From Anaerolineales bacterium (GTDB lineage Bacteria > Chloroflexota > Anaerolineae > Anaerolineales > Villigracilaceae), in NCBI GenBank assembly GCA_026928255.1, contig JAIXKJ010000008.1, positions 473,298-537,297 on the forward strand: 64,000 bases of DNA. Direction: 5' to 3'. Positions 1-9,248 of this stretch are shown in pieces. How positions within the stretch are numbered: the first letter of the stretch is position 1; every line of letters begins with the position of its first letter. Made by a program: the position numbers and the translations under genes. Under the pieces are notes generated by a model that did no database searches, was not told where the DNA came from, and was given only the letters and a program-made list of their open reading frames with translations.

Positions 1-940
1 TTCCGTCAAACTCGACTTTGCCCCATTTCCACAAAACCAGACGAAGGGCAAACCAAAGAAACGAAAAAAGAAAAGCGTAATAAGCAAACGCGCCGACCGC
101 ATTTTTGAAGACGCTCCACTGGCCGTATAAGCCGACGGGCGAGCCGGAATTAAATCCGTATTGCGGATAATTCCTTAAGGAAACGAAAACTTCCGTAAAG
201 TAATGAAGCGGTTCAAGGAGCGAGCGCGGCGTGCCGAGTCCGTATCCCAAATAGGCGACGACGGCGCCGAGCGCCAGCGTTCCGCCGAGCGTTAACCAGC
301 GCCGAGCAATCTCGCGCCGATGCGTCAAAAGATACGTCGCTATCGGCAACAAGATGACGCTGCCGCCGGTGTACTTGCTCGAAGCCGCTAACCCGACGCA
401 GAAAAAAGAAGCGAAAAGCCAACGCTGTTTTTTATCATATTGATATTTGAGGACAAAGAACACGCAGAGGACGGTGAAAAATTGCAAATACAAATCGTTG
501 TGCGCGAAGCGGCTGTTTGCCGCCGAAATTCCGCTGGCGATGTAGAACAAGCCGGCCAACGCAGACGCGCGTTTGTTCGCGCCGATCATCCGCGCCAGAT
601 AGTAAACCAACGCGCCGACCAACGCGCCCAGCAACGCGGAAAAAGAACGCGCGGCGACGATGAAAGCGTAGGTTGAATGTCCCGATTTATAGACGACATA
701 GCCGATGGCGTACATGACATATTTCGGCAGCGACGGGTAGTTGTAATCGGGTTCGTTCACGTCAAATTGCAAGCCGCCGCTTAAGGCTTTGTCCGCGCGC
801 CAAATCATCTCGTCCGGATTCCACAGCGCGGGCGCGCCCCAACTGTTGCCGGGCAGCGCGGCGGCGAGGAAAAGAATAAAAATAATCAGCGGGATAAAAA
901 ATTCATAGCGCGAAAAAAACGCACTTAATTTCTTTAACAT
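1..940 (-). CDS. GT-C (ArnT/PMT-like) membrane glycosyltransferase, 3' end cut by window edge
   Basis: An open frame of 313 codons runs from the ATG at 938-940 off the left edge, so the C-terminus is missing. It begins MLKKLSAFFSRYEF, followed by a hydrophobic helix (IPLIIFILFLAAALPG) and then a loop with WNPDEMIWRADKAL. An acidic pair in the first extracytoplasmic loop is the catalytic hallmark of GT39/ArnT-type enzymes, which move sugars from polyprenyl-phosphate carriers on the outer face of the membrane. Further helices follow (residues about 95-120, 130-150, 165-185, 195-215). Its start directly abuts the stop of the methyltransferase upstream (940), so the two are cotranscribed. Family assignment rests on topology and the DE loop; the sugar and acceptor are unknown. 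Confidence 0.72.
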   Translation of the reverse strand, partial: MLKKLSAFFSRYEFFIPLIIFILFLAAALPGNSWGAPALWNPDEMIWRADKALSGGLQFDVNEPDYNYPSLPKYVMYAIGYVVYKSGHSTYAFIVAARSFSALLGALVGALVYYLARMIGANKRASALAGLFYIASGISAANSRFAHNDLYLQFFTVLCVFFVLKYQYDKKQRWLFASFFCVGLAASSKYTGGSVILLPIATYLLTHRREIARRWLTLGGTLALGAVVAYLGYGLGTPRSLLEPLHYFTEVFVSLRNYPQYGFNSGSPVGLYGQWSVFKNAVGAFAYYAFLFSFLWFALRLVLWKWGKVEFDG

Positions 941-1773
941 TATTTCTCCAACAATTTTGGCAAACTCGCGCGGACGGAAATCAGCGTTGTCGCGTCTTCG
1001 TCGTCGTCGCCAGTTTTGAACTCGGCGCGAATCGCCGCCTTCGCTTTGGCGAATTCGTCGGGCAAACGCTCGATGACTGCAAATTCCGCGTTTTCAAAAT
1101 TTGCCTCAAAGACGCGCCGATAATCTTGCAAACGATAGCGGTTTAAATTGCTGGTCGGATTCAAAAAATTCTTCCAAATTTTTTCCGAATACTTTAACAT
1201 CTCAAACGGATATTTGAAAAAATGATCGCGCAAATCAACAAAGTGCAAATGGACGCCTTTTGGCGCGGTCAGCGCCGCCAGCGCTTGGGCAACGCCGGGC
1301 ACGTCGTCCAAATGCTCGAAGACCGAAGTACTGAGAACGATATCCGCTTGGGCAATTTGTTTTTGCAGCGACGCTTCGCGGATGTCGCCGTGCAACAAGG
1401 TGATGTATTCGCCGCGCGGGCGGACTTCGGCGTTTTCCTCTTTCAGGTATTTTCTATACTCTGAAAGCAGTTCGCGGTTGCGTTCGTCATCCAACAGGAC
1501 GAAATGATCGCAAAGAATCACATGCGCCGCGCCGCGTTGGAGCAAGTCCGCGCCGACGGCAAAGCGCCCGCCGTAGCCAAAAACGAGAACGCGCTTGCCC
1601 GCGAGCGAAACGCCTTGCGCGGACAATTCTTCCGAATAGCGCGCGGAGGCGGCGAAAGGGTCGGTTGATTCCAACCCTGGTTTAATGATCCAGCGTCGCT
1701 TAAGCAAGAAGCGCGCGAGATTTTCCGGCATGAAGTGGCGAATTAATCGAAGCGTTAAATAGCGAAGGTTCAT
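940..1773 (-). CDS. class I SAM-dependent methyltransferase-like protein
   Basis: 277 residues from the ATG at 1771-1773 (MNLRYLTLRLIRHF). A longer reading from 1809 would overlap the upstream gene by 25 bp and adds a poor N-terminus, so the shorter start is preferred. The Rossmann SAM-binding loop is VLVFGYGGRFAVG near residue 62, with a strand ending in an acidic-type residue about 20 residues on (VILCDHF). The later motif STSVFEHLDDVPGVAQAL resembles the post-motif II/III of Methyltransf_11 proteins. It sits between two membrane proteins of the glycan block and probably methylates a sugar or lipid carrier group; the target cannot be read from sequence. Confidence 0.72.
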   Translation of the reverse strand: MNLRYLTLRLIRHFMPENLARFLLKRRWIIKPGLESTDPFAASARYSEELSAQGVSLAGKRVLVFGYGGRFAVGADLLQRGAAHVILCDHFVLLDDERNRELLSEYRKYLKEENAEVRPRGEYITLLHGDIREASLQKQIAQADIVLSTSVFEHLDDVPGVAQALAALTAPKGVHLHFVDLRDHFFKYPFEMLKYSEKIWKNFLNPTSNLNRYRLQDYRRVFEANFENAEFAVIERLPDEFAKAKAAIRAEFKTGDDDEDATTLISVRASLPKLLEK

Positions 1774-1784
1774 TGTCTCGTCTT

Positions 1785-3881
1785 TCAATGCGGAAGAACT
1801 TGCGAGCAATCGTCCGCGTTGGGGTTGGGCACAAGCAACATGACGTTGACTTCATTATAGGTTTGCAACTCTTGGTAATAACACAAGACGGGCGCGGACA
1901 CCCAAGTTACCCAAGCGTTGTTCTCCTCGCCGAATTGATAAGAACTGTCTTTTGAAACGATCTTCAACGGCTCGCTGACAATGAGCGAAAAACGCCGCGC
2001 GGCGAGGTCTTGATAAAACGGCGCGAAATAACTGGCGCGTCCGCTGAGGGCTTCGTTCATCAACATCTTTTTTTCGTATTCAGGGACGAGCGTTACGCCT
2101 TGAATATAACCGAAGGTCAGCAATTGGCGCTGGTCAATAAATAAAACGTCGCCCGAAGTTTTAGCGCGGTCAACTTCTTCCTGAATGCCGCTCAACGCCG
2201 CATGGATCGTTTCGCTGTCGGGAAGCATGTCGAGTTCTTTGACGCTCTTTACGTCGGTCAGCGTTTTCAGCGCCTCGGCTTGATCGCCGAAATCATGCGA
2301 ACGCAATTGCATGAGCGGCGTAAAAGCGGGGATAATTAGCGAAAGGATTAACGTCAGGCGAATCCAAGTCGGCATTGGGTTTTGGAGGATGGCGTCTTTT
2401 CCGCCGCCGCGCCAAGCGAGCAACGCGACAAAAGCGACGCCGATTAAAAACATATCCAGATTGTGCAAGTCGCCGCCGCCGCCGATTTTGGCGCTGACGA
2501 TTAACCCGACGGCTAAAAACGCGGATAACGGCGCGGCGATAGCGAGTTTTTGCCAAACGTTTAACGCCCACTTTTTGGACGCGACGAGCCAGAGCAAAAG
2601 GAGGAGCGTCGGCAGGACGGCGACGAGCGCGCCGAGCAAAATGCCGGCGCCGTACGTCGAGTTGGGCAGCAGACGATACCACAAGAGCGGCTGGTCGGCG
2701 ACGGCGTCGGAAACGAAGCCGACCGTCGCGCCTGCGCCGGTCAACTGCTCGCTCACGTCCGCGACGGCGAGGTTGGAGATGTGAAGGAGCGGCAAAATTT
2801 TCGGGAGCAGGAAGCCGCCGAAGAGGCCGGAGAAACCCAAAGCGAAGACGCGAGTCCACGTTTGGCGATTCAATCTTCCCGAAGAAAGCGGCGCGCCGAC
2901 CAATTCAAGCGTTCCAATCCAAATGGCGGGGGCGAACATCCAAGTGAAGCGGCTGGCTTGGGCGAAGTACCCCGCGTAAATAATCAGCGGAACGGCGAGC
3001 CAAAGCGGTTTGCGCCAAATAAAAATCGTCAGCGCGGCGGCGAGAATCAACGGAGGATGAATCGGTCCTTGTCTTAAGAAGATGAAAATCCAGAGCGTCA
3101 GCGCCGCCCAAACGCGGAGGTCTTTTTCAGCGACGATATAAGCCGCCAGCCCGATAAAAAAATACGGGAGGATTAACGTCAGCCCGACCCAAAGGCGCTC
3201 GCCCGCGAGGGAAAGGTTGGGGAGCAGAAAAGCGACGCCGCCGACGAATTGGCGGCCGGCGTCGAGCAGGACGTAAACGTCTTGGTCGGCGTCGAGCAGG
3301 TAGCGCTCGCGCCCGAACATCATGGAGTAATCCCAAATGCGGTTGCCTTCCGACCAACCGAGCGAGAAGGGGTAGTCGGTTACGTTTTGCAATGAGACGG
3401 CGACGACGAAGGCGCTCGACGCGAGGAGCAGCGCGGCGAGCAGGGGTTTCCATTGAATGAAAGATTCGCCGCGCGAAAGGATAAAGGACAGCAGCGCGAC
3501 AGTCAGCGCCCAGAGCAAAAGGCGGAAATACGTCCCGTGAAAGACGACGCCCCACATGGCACGCTGTAAAAAGTAAACGGGGAAAATTAAGAGCGCGGCG
3601 GCGAGCAAGACGTTCCAGCCGCGCAAGGCATTTCGCAATTTGTTAAGGTTTTGTTCAACCTTAACAAATCGTCCGCGTTGGAGAATTTCGCCGCCGACGA
3701 TTGCATAAAGAAACAAGCAAAACAAAACAAAGGCGCAAAAAAGCAAAAACCATTTTGCCGAAAACAAGCCGACGGCGACGCCTGTGCCCCAGGCGACGTC
3801 GTAAAATTCCGCGCTTGCGCCGAAAAGAATCCGCGCGAGGACGGCGATAAGAATTATTTTTTCAATTTGGATGCGCTTCAT
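1785..3881 (-). CDS. polytopic membrane protein, GT-C-like, KIGGGGDLHN family (copy 1)
   Basis: 698 residues with about a dozen hydrophobic helices across residues 8-520, then a soluble C-terminal domain of about 150 residues. No family was recognised with certainty. It is paralogous to the 652-residue protein at 30908-32866: both share an early GW/YSEG-type loop (residues about 172-178), the motif KIGGGGDLHN at about 465-474, and a C-terminal segment with RQLLTFGY (about 585-592) and later RRFSLIVSEP. The topology of many helices plus an acidic first loop resembles GT-C glycosyltransferases, but the classic DE/DD pair is not obvious. It lies 3 bp downstream of a GT4 gene. Likely role: glycan polymerase, ligase or lipid-linked sugar transferase (inference). 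Confidence 0.6.
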   Translation of the reverse strand: MKRIQIEKIILIAVLARILFGASAEFYDVAWGTGVAVGLFSAKWFLLFCAFVLFCLFLYAIVGGEILQRGRFVKVEQNLNKLRNALRGWNVLLAAALLIFPVYFLQRAMWGVVFHGTYFRLLLWALTVALLSFILSRGESFIQWKPLLAALLLASSAFVVAVSLQNVTDYPFSLGWSEGNRIWDYSMMFGRERYLLDADQDVYVLLDAGRQFVGGVAFLLPNLSLAGERLWVGLTLILPYFFIGLAAYIVAEKDLRVWAALTLWIFIFLRQGPIHPPLILAAALTIFIWRKPLWLAVPLIIYAGYFAQASRFTWMFAPAIWIGTLELVGAPLSSGRLNRQTWTRVFALGFSGLFGGFLLPKILPLLHISNLAVADVSEQLTGAGATVGFVSDAVADQPLLWYRLLPNSTYGAGILLGALVAVLPTLLLLLWLVASKKWALNVWQKLAIAAPLSAFLAVGLIVSAKIGGGGDLHNLDMFLIGVAFVALLAWRGGGKDAILQNPMPTWIRLTLILSLIIPAFTPLMQLRSHDFGDQAEALKTLTDVKSVKELDMLPDSETIHAALSGIQEEVDRAKTSGDVLFIDQRQLLTFGYIQGVTLVPEYEKKMLMNEALSGRASYFAPFYQDLAARRFSLIVSEPLKIVSKDSSYQFGEENNAWVTWVSAPVLCYYQELQTYNEVNVMLLVPNPNADDCSQVLPH

Positions 3882-3884
3882 TTT

Positions 3885-5036
3885 TTACGTCTTTTTGACG
3901 TTTAAGCCTTCTTCAAAGATTTGCAAATATTGTTCGCACATGCGATCGATTGTGTAGGATTCCAACACGCGCTGTCGCGCGGCGGCGCCCATGCGGCGGC
4001 GGTCTGCGGGCGATTGCGCCAATTGTAATATGGCTCGCGCCAACTCGTCCGCGCGTTGGGGCGCGACCAAAATCCCCTGCGCGCCCGATTGAACGACCTC
4101 GCTCACGCCTTCGACTGCGGTTGCGACGACGGGCAGTTCGGCGCTCATGGCTTCGAGCAAGGCGAGCGGCAACCCTTCCCAACGCGAGGGCAAGACAAAG
4201 ACGTCGGCGGCGGCTAAAAGTTCGGAGATGAAATCCCATTGACCGAGAAGTTTGACTCGACTCTGCAAACTTAAATTTTCAACTTGCGCTTGCAAAGTTT
4301 CGCGCAAGGGACCCGCGCCGCAAATTCCAGCGACGACGCGCGAGTCTGCTTTTGCAATTTGTTCCATTGCGGCGATAAAAAATTCGTGTCCTTTTTCATA
4401 AACCAAGCGCCCGACTGCCAAAAAGAAAAGGTCGTCTTTGTCTAAGCCAAGTTTTTTTCGCGCAGATTCGCCGTTTATATTGGAAACGTCCAACGGTTGA
4501 ATGGCGTTGTAGATGATCTTAATGCGTTGCGGGCGAACGCTCGACTCGATCGAGTTGTTTCGCGTTCGCGTCGAGGAGGCGACCAGCGTTTGAATGATTC
4601 CGCAGTTGACGAAAAAGGAATGCAACCGATCGCGCCATTTGGACATGCCGCGAATCTCGCCAAGATTCGTCCCCACGCGGACGGGAACTCCCGCCAGCCA
4701 AGCGAGCGGCAGCCCAAGCATGTTGCTGTCGTGCGTGAAAGTTAGGACGACGTCAAATTTTTCGCGCTTCAAAATCTGCCAAAGGGTTTTTAACCCGTTT
4801 AATAAATTGACGACGTTGCGAAGTTTATTGGCTTGCTTGTCGAAAGCATCCAAACTGCGGATTTCAAAAGGATGCGCTTGTTTCCATTTTTCGCGCAAGT
4901 TATCGCGGTCGTAAAAAAAAATAGCGGATACGTTATATCCGCGCTCGTAGAACCATTGGGCTTGTTCTAGCAAAAGTTTTTGCGCGCCGCCCGTCGCCAT
5001 TTGAGCGCCGAGAAATAAAATAGAGCGAGGCTTCAT
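3885..5036 (-). CDS. GT4-family glycosyltransferase
   Basis: 383 residues. The N-terminal half opens SILFLGAQMATGGAQKLLLE, the usual GT-B acceptor-domain start with a glycine-rich loop. The C-terminal half has the GT4 donor-site signature: AVGRLVYEKGHEFFIAAM near residue 210 and EGLPLALLEAM near 289, an E-x7-E motif of retaining nucleotide-sugar glycosyltransferases. A cytosolic enzyme adding one sugar to a growing lipid-linked glycan is expected; donor and linkage cannot be inferred. Its start codon shares one base with the stop of the gene upstream (TAATG at 5036), so translation is probably coupled. Confidence 0.88.
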   Translation of the reverse strand: MKPRSILFLGAQMATGGAQKLLLEQAQWFYERGYNVSAIFFYDRDNLREKWKQAHPFEIRSLDAFDKQANKLRNVVNLLNGLKTLWQILKREKFDVVLTFTHDSNMLGLPLAWLAGVPVRVGTNLGEIRGMSKWRDRLHSFFVNCGIIQTLVASSTRTRNNSIESSVRPQRIKIIYNAIQPLDVSNINGESARKKLGLDKDDLFFLAVGRLVYEKGHEFFIAAMEQIAKADSRVVAGICGAGPLRETLQAQVENLSLQSRVKLLGQWDFISELLAAADVFVLPSRWEGLPLALLEAMSAELPVVATAVEGVSEVVQSGAQGILVAPQRADELARAILQLAQSPADRRRMGAAARQRVLESYTIDRMCEQYLQIFEEGLNVKKT

Positions 5037-6121
5037 TATTTTTTCGCCGCTATTTCTTCAAGGAATTGCAAGCGCATTTCTTCTTTTTTATGTTGATCGA
5101 AACGCGCGGCGACGGAGGCGAAGTCAACTCGTTTGCCGCGCATGGCGTAAGCAAATTGACGAATGCGCTCCGCGTTTTCAATTACATTTTCTTCTGTATT
5201 CGGGATGCGTAAAATTGTGTCTATTTCGATTCCGCGCAAATCGGTATCGTCGTAGGCAATTATAATTGGGATTTCATACGCCAACGCCTCGCGGACTTTC
5301 AGCGGCGAGGCTTCGTCCATTTTTTTTCGATGCAAGGCGAGCGTTCCCAACACGACGTCGGTTTGCGCCAAAATATTTTTTACGTTTTCTTGATCGAGAA
5401 AGCCGAGCAATTTTACGTTCGACGGAATCAACAAATTCAAATCGTTTTCGGCATAACCGACGACGTTAATCTTCACGTCTGGCGCAATTTTGGCAAACTC
5501 GATGATTTTGTCCACGCCGTGCCAATCCGCGCCGGGCGAGCAAACCATCGTCAAAATCGGTTGCGGATTTTGCGGCGGCGGCAGCGCCTCCGCGCAAGTT
5601 AAATCTATGCCGTTGGAAATGACGCGAAACGGTTTTTTATACTTCGTCAACAGCGTTTTTGCTAATTCGTAAGAAGGCGAGATAAATCCGCTGGAACGCC
5701 CGAAGGTGATTCCGCGCGTGAGGCGATTCGTCCAATAGAAGAACGCGCCGCGTTTGCGATATTCCGGACGGTCGTCGGAATTGATTTCTAAGACGACGGG
5801 CGCAATCTTAAAGAGACAATGCAAAGGATAAGAATACAGCCCGAAGCGCAAATAAACCGCGTCAGGTTGATAGCCGCGAATCTCGTCCAACATGCGCCGC
5901 AAGGCGGAGGCGCGGTTAATCTCGCGTTTCAGGAGGTTGGTTTGCGCGTCAAAAAGGAAGGGGCGCTCTTCGGGGAAGGGAATTTCGGCAGGCGTGAGGC
6001 TGAACAAAACGACTTCATGCCCCGCTTCGCGCCAGAGGCGCATTTGCGTTTTGATTTTTTTTCCCACGCCGCCGCGCATAATTTGCGGCGCGACGTGGAC
6101 GGTTACATAGGCGACGCGCAT
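5036..6121 (-). CDS. GT4-family glycosyltransferase
   Basis: 361 residues. Starts MRVAYVTVHVAPQIMRGGVG, a GT-B acceptor-domain opening. The donor-side motif is DEASPLKVREALAYEIPII near residue 277, an E-x7-E variant. A segment before it (LTMVCSPGADWHGVDKII) matches the strand-loop that packs on the nucleotide in GT4 enzymes. The start overlaps the end of the asparagine synthase gene by 19 bp (6103-6121), consistent with one polycistronic message. Specificity unknown. Confidence 0.82.
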   Translation of the reverse strand: MRVAYVTVHVAPQIMRGGVGKKIKTQMRLWREAGHEVVLFSLTPAEIPFPEERPFLFDAQTNLLKREINRASALRRMLDEIRGYQPDAVYLRFGLYSYPLHCLFKIAPVVLEINSDDRPEYRKRGAFFYWTNRLTRGITFGRSSGFISPSYELAKTLLTKYKKPFRVISNGIDLTCAEALPPPQNPQPILTMVCSPGADWHGVDKIIEFAKIAPDVKINVVGYAENDLNLLIPSNVKLLGFLDQENVKNILAQTDVVLGTLALHRKKMDEASPLKVREALAYEIPIIIAYDDTDLRGIEIDTILRIPNTEENVIENAERIRQFAYAMRGKRVDFASVAARFDQHKKEEMRLQFLEEIAAKK

Positions 6122-7998
6122 ACGGTTTTATTTTTCTCTTGAAATTTATCGAGCAACGCTTGCGCTTGCGCGAAACGCCACGCCGCATGAATGGTCGCTT
6201 TATCGTTTACATTAAGCGCGTTTTCTAAATCGCGTTTGATGCGTTTGCCGTCCCAAAACGGCGCGGACATAAAATCGTCAGAGGCAACCGCGTCGCGGAT
6301 AAATTCGCGCCCGCGCGGAGAGTTCCAGCCTTCGTCGAGGTTGGGGAAGCCTAATTTTTTTGTGCGTTTGCGAATCGATTCGGGGAGGATGCCTTTCATC
6401 GCGTCGCGCAGAATGCGTTTGGTGTATCCGCCGCCGATTTTATGAGACGAGGGAAGCGCAAAGGAAAACGCAACCAAACGCCAATCCATCATTGGCGAAC
6501 GGACTTCCACGCCGTGCGCCATAGACAGGCGATCAAAATTTCTTAACACCGTCGGCAGATGCGTGAAATGGAAATCCGCGTAGAGCGCTTTGAAGAGTTC
6601 GTCGCGTTCCGCGAGGCGCGGCGCGTCTTCTTCCATTGCGGGCGTAGAAAAAGGCTTGGGTCGAGAAATCAGCCATGAAGTAGAAGAAGGGGCGGACGTT
6701 TTTTTCGTCAGGCGTTTTTTCAGCGCGTTGACGTAGGTTTCGAGTCCGTGAGTCAGACTCATGCTGTTGCGAATGAGCGCAAGTTCGGCGCGGCGCAACG
6801 GGTTGGCGTCGCGCATGGCGGCGAAGACGTGCCAAGTGTAGCCGCCCAGCGCTTCGTCGCCGCCGTGTCCGTCAATGGTAACGACCACGCCGTGTTGTCG
6901 TTGCATTTTGTGGACGTACCACGGACCGAGATGGATGTCGGAAAGTTCTTCAAATTGATAAAGGATTTCGTCGAAATGTTCGAGGTACATCTCGGCGTTC
7001 ATTTCGCAGTAGATCGGCGTAACGCCCGTTTTGCGAATCACTTCGTCGGCGTAGCGGCGCTCGTCAATGATTTCGCCGCGCCAGGTTCCGACGAACGCCT
7101 TTTGCCATTCGCGCGCCATGCGCGTCGTCGCGTCGCCCGATTTGCGAATGTGACTCATTGACGAAAGCACGGAACTTGAATCCAAGCCGCCGCTTAACGC
7201 CGTGCCAATGGGAACGTCGCTTCTCATGCGGATGCGGCAAGCGTCGAGAAACAACTCGCGGTATTGCGCGACTTGCTCTTCGTAGGTTTGCGGAACGTTA
7301 GGCAGATGGTCGAGCGTATGCCACCAACGACGAATTTTCATTTCGCCGTCCGCGTTCAAGGTTAGGCAGTGTCCGCCCAACAAACGTTTGGGCCCTTGAA
7401 AGAGACAATCTTCCGCGCCTTCGACATGCGTTGCGTCCGCCAGCGAGTTGGCGAGGACGGTCGGGTCGTATTCGGCGCGGAATCCGTCCAACGCGAGGAA
7501 GGCTTTCATCTCCGAAGCGAAGGCGAAGCGTTTGCCGTCGAAAAAATAAATCAGCGGTTTCACGCCGAAGCGATCTCGCGCCAGAAAAAGTTTTCGTTCG
7601 CGGCTGTCCCAAATCGCCAACGCCCACATGCCGTTCAGTTTGAATTGAAAATCTTCGCCCCATTGGTCGTAAGCGGCGAGAAGCGCTTCGGTGTCCGATT
7701 CGGTTTTGAACGCATAACCAAGCGCTTCAAGTTCTTTTCTTAATTCAATAAAGTTATAAATTTCGCCGTTGAAAACGATCCAATACCGCTCGTCCGCGTA
7801 AGACATCGGTTGCGCGGCGCTCGCGTTCAAGTCAATGATGGCGAGGCGGCGATGCCCCAAGCCGAGATTGGCGGATTCGTCCACATGGACGTCCCAACCG
7901 TCTGGCCCGCGATGCGCGAGTTGATTCGTAAATTGGATTAACTCTTCGCGTCGAATCGGTTTGCCGTTTAGATTCCACATTCCAGCGATGCCGCACAT
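6103..7998 (-). CDS. asnB: glutamine-hydrolysing asparagine synthase homologue
   Basis: 631 residues, the usual AsnB length. After the initiator Met comes Cys2 (MCGIAGMWN), the N-terminal nucleophile of the class II glutaminase domain (residues about 2-215), with RGPDGWDVH and FNGEIYNF. The synthase domain begins near residue 235 and carries the PP-loop ALSGGLDSSSVLS (about 265-277), then DGHGGDEALGGY (about 378). Both active sites look intact. In glycan loci, AsnB homologues often amidate uronic acids or other carboxylates rather than aspartate, which would fit the uronate-producing genes here; that is inference. The gene lies 4 bp from the GT4 upstream. Confidence 0.9.
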   Translation of the reverse strand: MCGIAGMWNLNGKPIRREELIQFTNQLAHRGPDGWDVHVDESANLGLGHRRLAIIDLNASAAQPMSYADERYWIVFNGEIYNFIELRKELEALGYAFKTESDTEALLAAYDQWGEDFQFKLNGMWALAIWDSRERKLFLARDRFGVKPLIYFFDGKRFAFASEMKAFLALDGFRAEYDPTVLANSLADATHVEGAEDCLFQGPKRLLGGHCLTLNADGEMKIRRWWHTLDHLPNVPQTYEEQVAQYRELFLDACRIRMRSDVPIGTALSGGLDSSSVLSSMSHIRKSGDATTRMAREWQKAFVGTWRGEIIDERRYADEVIRKTGVTPIYCEMNAEMYLEHFDEILYQFEELSDIHLGPWYVHKMQRQHGVVVTIDGHGGDEALGGYTWHVFAAMRDANPLRRAELALIRNSMSLTHGLETYVNALKKRLTKKTSAPSSTSWLISRPKPFSTPAMEEDAPRLAERDELFKALYADFHFTHLPTVLRNFDRLSMAHGVEVRSPMMDWRLVAFSFALPSSHKIGGGYTKRILRDAMKGILPESIRKRTKKLGFPNLDEGWNSPRGREFIRDAVASDDFMSAPFWDGKRIKRDLENALNVNDKATIHAAWRFAQAQALLDKFQEKNKTVCASPM

Positions 7999-8002
7999 AA
8001 AG

Positions 8003-9247
8003 TTAGCGCTTCCTTATCTCGACGAGGGTTTGAGCGAACGCCTCGAAGTTGGTCGTTTCATTGTAGCGTTTCTGCCACACGTCGCGGCTGCCTTTGCGCT
8101 TTTCCAACCACGTTTCTCGATTATCGCAGACGTTAAACAGCGCGTCGGCGATTTCGTCTGGCGTTGGATTTTCGTTTAGCAAAAGTCCGTTTTTCTTTTG
8201 GACAATTTCCACATTCCCGCCGACGGCTGTAGCGATCAGCGGAATTCCGCAACTGACGGCTTCCATCATCGCCACCGAAGTCCCTTCGGTGGAACTGACG
8301 TTTAGAAATACGTCTATGGGATTTGCAAGATAGGTTTGAATCAACTCGCGTTGACTTTGATAACCGGGAAAATCAATTTCCAAATTGGCGGGCGATTCGT
8401 TCAAAGCGCGGCGCATATAATTTTTTCTAATTTCTTCCGCGCCGCCGAAGTGCGTCCACGCTATTTTTTGAGTCGGGCGTTTTTTCGCGGCGGCGACGAC
8501 GCCTTCAAACAACAAGTCTATGCGTTTGACGAAATGAAAACTGGAACAAGAAATCAAACGCAACGCGCCGTCTTGCGAAGCGGACGAAATTCCGTTTGGG
8601 TCTTTTACGCCAAGCAGCGCCGTTTGATATTTCTCTTTGAATTGCGGATATTTTTCTTTAAGGTAATTCGCGCCGATGTCTGAGTCGGCGAACAAGCCGT
8701 CTGTTAAAGAAATGGCGTTTAAGCGCAAGGGCCAAAGCTTATATTTTTCTTCGTATAAATCGTAACCATGAACGCGAGAGATTAACCGCAATTGCGGTTC
8801 GCTCCGCTTCGCCCAGCCCAATCCCGCGCTAATTTCTGTAAACCAGTAGGTGTAGCAAATCACATCTGCGGCGGACGTCCGCTCTGCGGCGAGCCAATTC
8901 AACACCCAATTTTGCGTAATCTTCGCGCCCGAAAGAAAGAAGAAAAGCCTTTTCAAGTAAGCGAGCGACATTTTTTCAGGCGTCGATTTTTTCAACTCGC
9001 GCAAAATATCTTTGGAAAATAGCGCAGATAGAAAAGCAAACATTCGTTTTGCAAATGAGAAATTATCGGCAAAGTTCAGTTGCGTTTGAATCCCTTGCGA
9101 AAAAGGCAAAAGCCGCTCATGCTTTTCTTTTGGGATTAATACAATGCGTTCAAAGTATTTTTTTAGAATCTCAATTTCGCCTTGAAGAAATGTTTGTTCT
9201 CCAACCGCATCGTAAGGGTAGGTCGTTGTAAAAATCAGCAAAATCAT
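8003..9247 (-). CDS. GT4-family glycosyltransferase
   Basis: 414 residues from the ATG at 9245-9247 (MILLIFTTTYPYDAVGEQTF). The frame stays open to 9340, but that would overlap the nucleotidyltransferase gene by 92 bp and add an unrelated stretch, so the short start is used; it is one base from the upstream stop. The N-terminus resembles GT4 acceptor domains and the C-terminal half has EGTSVAMMEAVSCGIPLIA near residue 332 (E-x7-E), followed by GGNVEIV. Likely adds one residue of the surface glycan in the cytosol. Confidence 0.85.
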   Translation of the reverse strand: MILLIFTTTYPYDAVGEQTFLQGEIEILKKYFERIVLIPKEKHERLLPFSQGIQTQLNFADNFSFAKRMFAFLSALFSKDILRELKKSTPEKMSLAYLKRLFFFLSGAKITQNWVLNWLAAERTSAADVICYTYWFTEISAGLGWAKRSEPQLRLISRVHGYDLYEEKYKLWPLRLNAISLTDGLFADSDIGANYLKEKYPQFKEKYQTALLGVKDPNGISSASQDGALRLISCSSFHFVKRIDLLFEGVVAAAKKRPTQKIAWTHFGGAEEIRKNYMRRALNESPANLEIDFPGYQSQRELIQTYLANPIDVFLNVSSTEGTSVAMMEAVSCGIPLIATAVGGNVEIVQKKNGLLLNENPTPDEIADALFNVCDNRETWLEKRKGSRDVWQKRYNETTNFEAFAQTLVEIRKR

Positions 9248-9248
9248 A

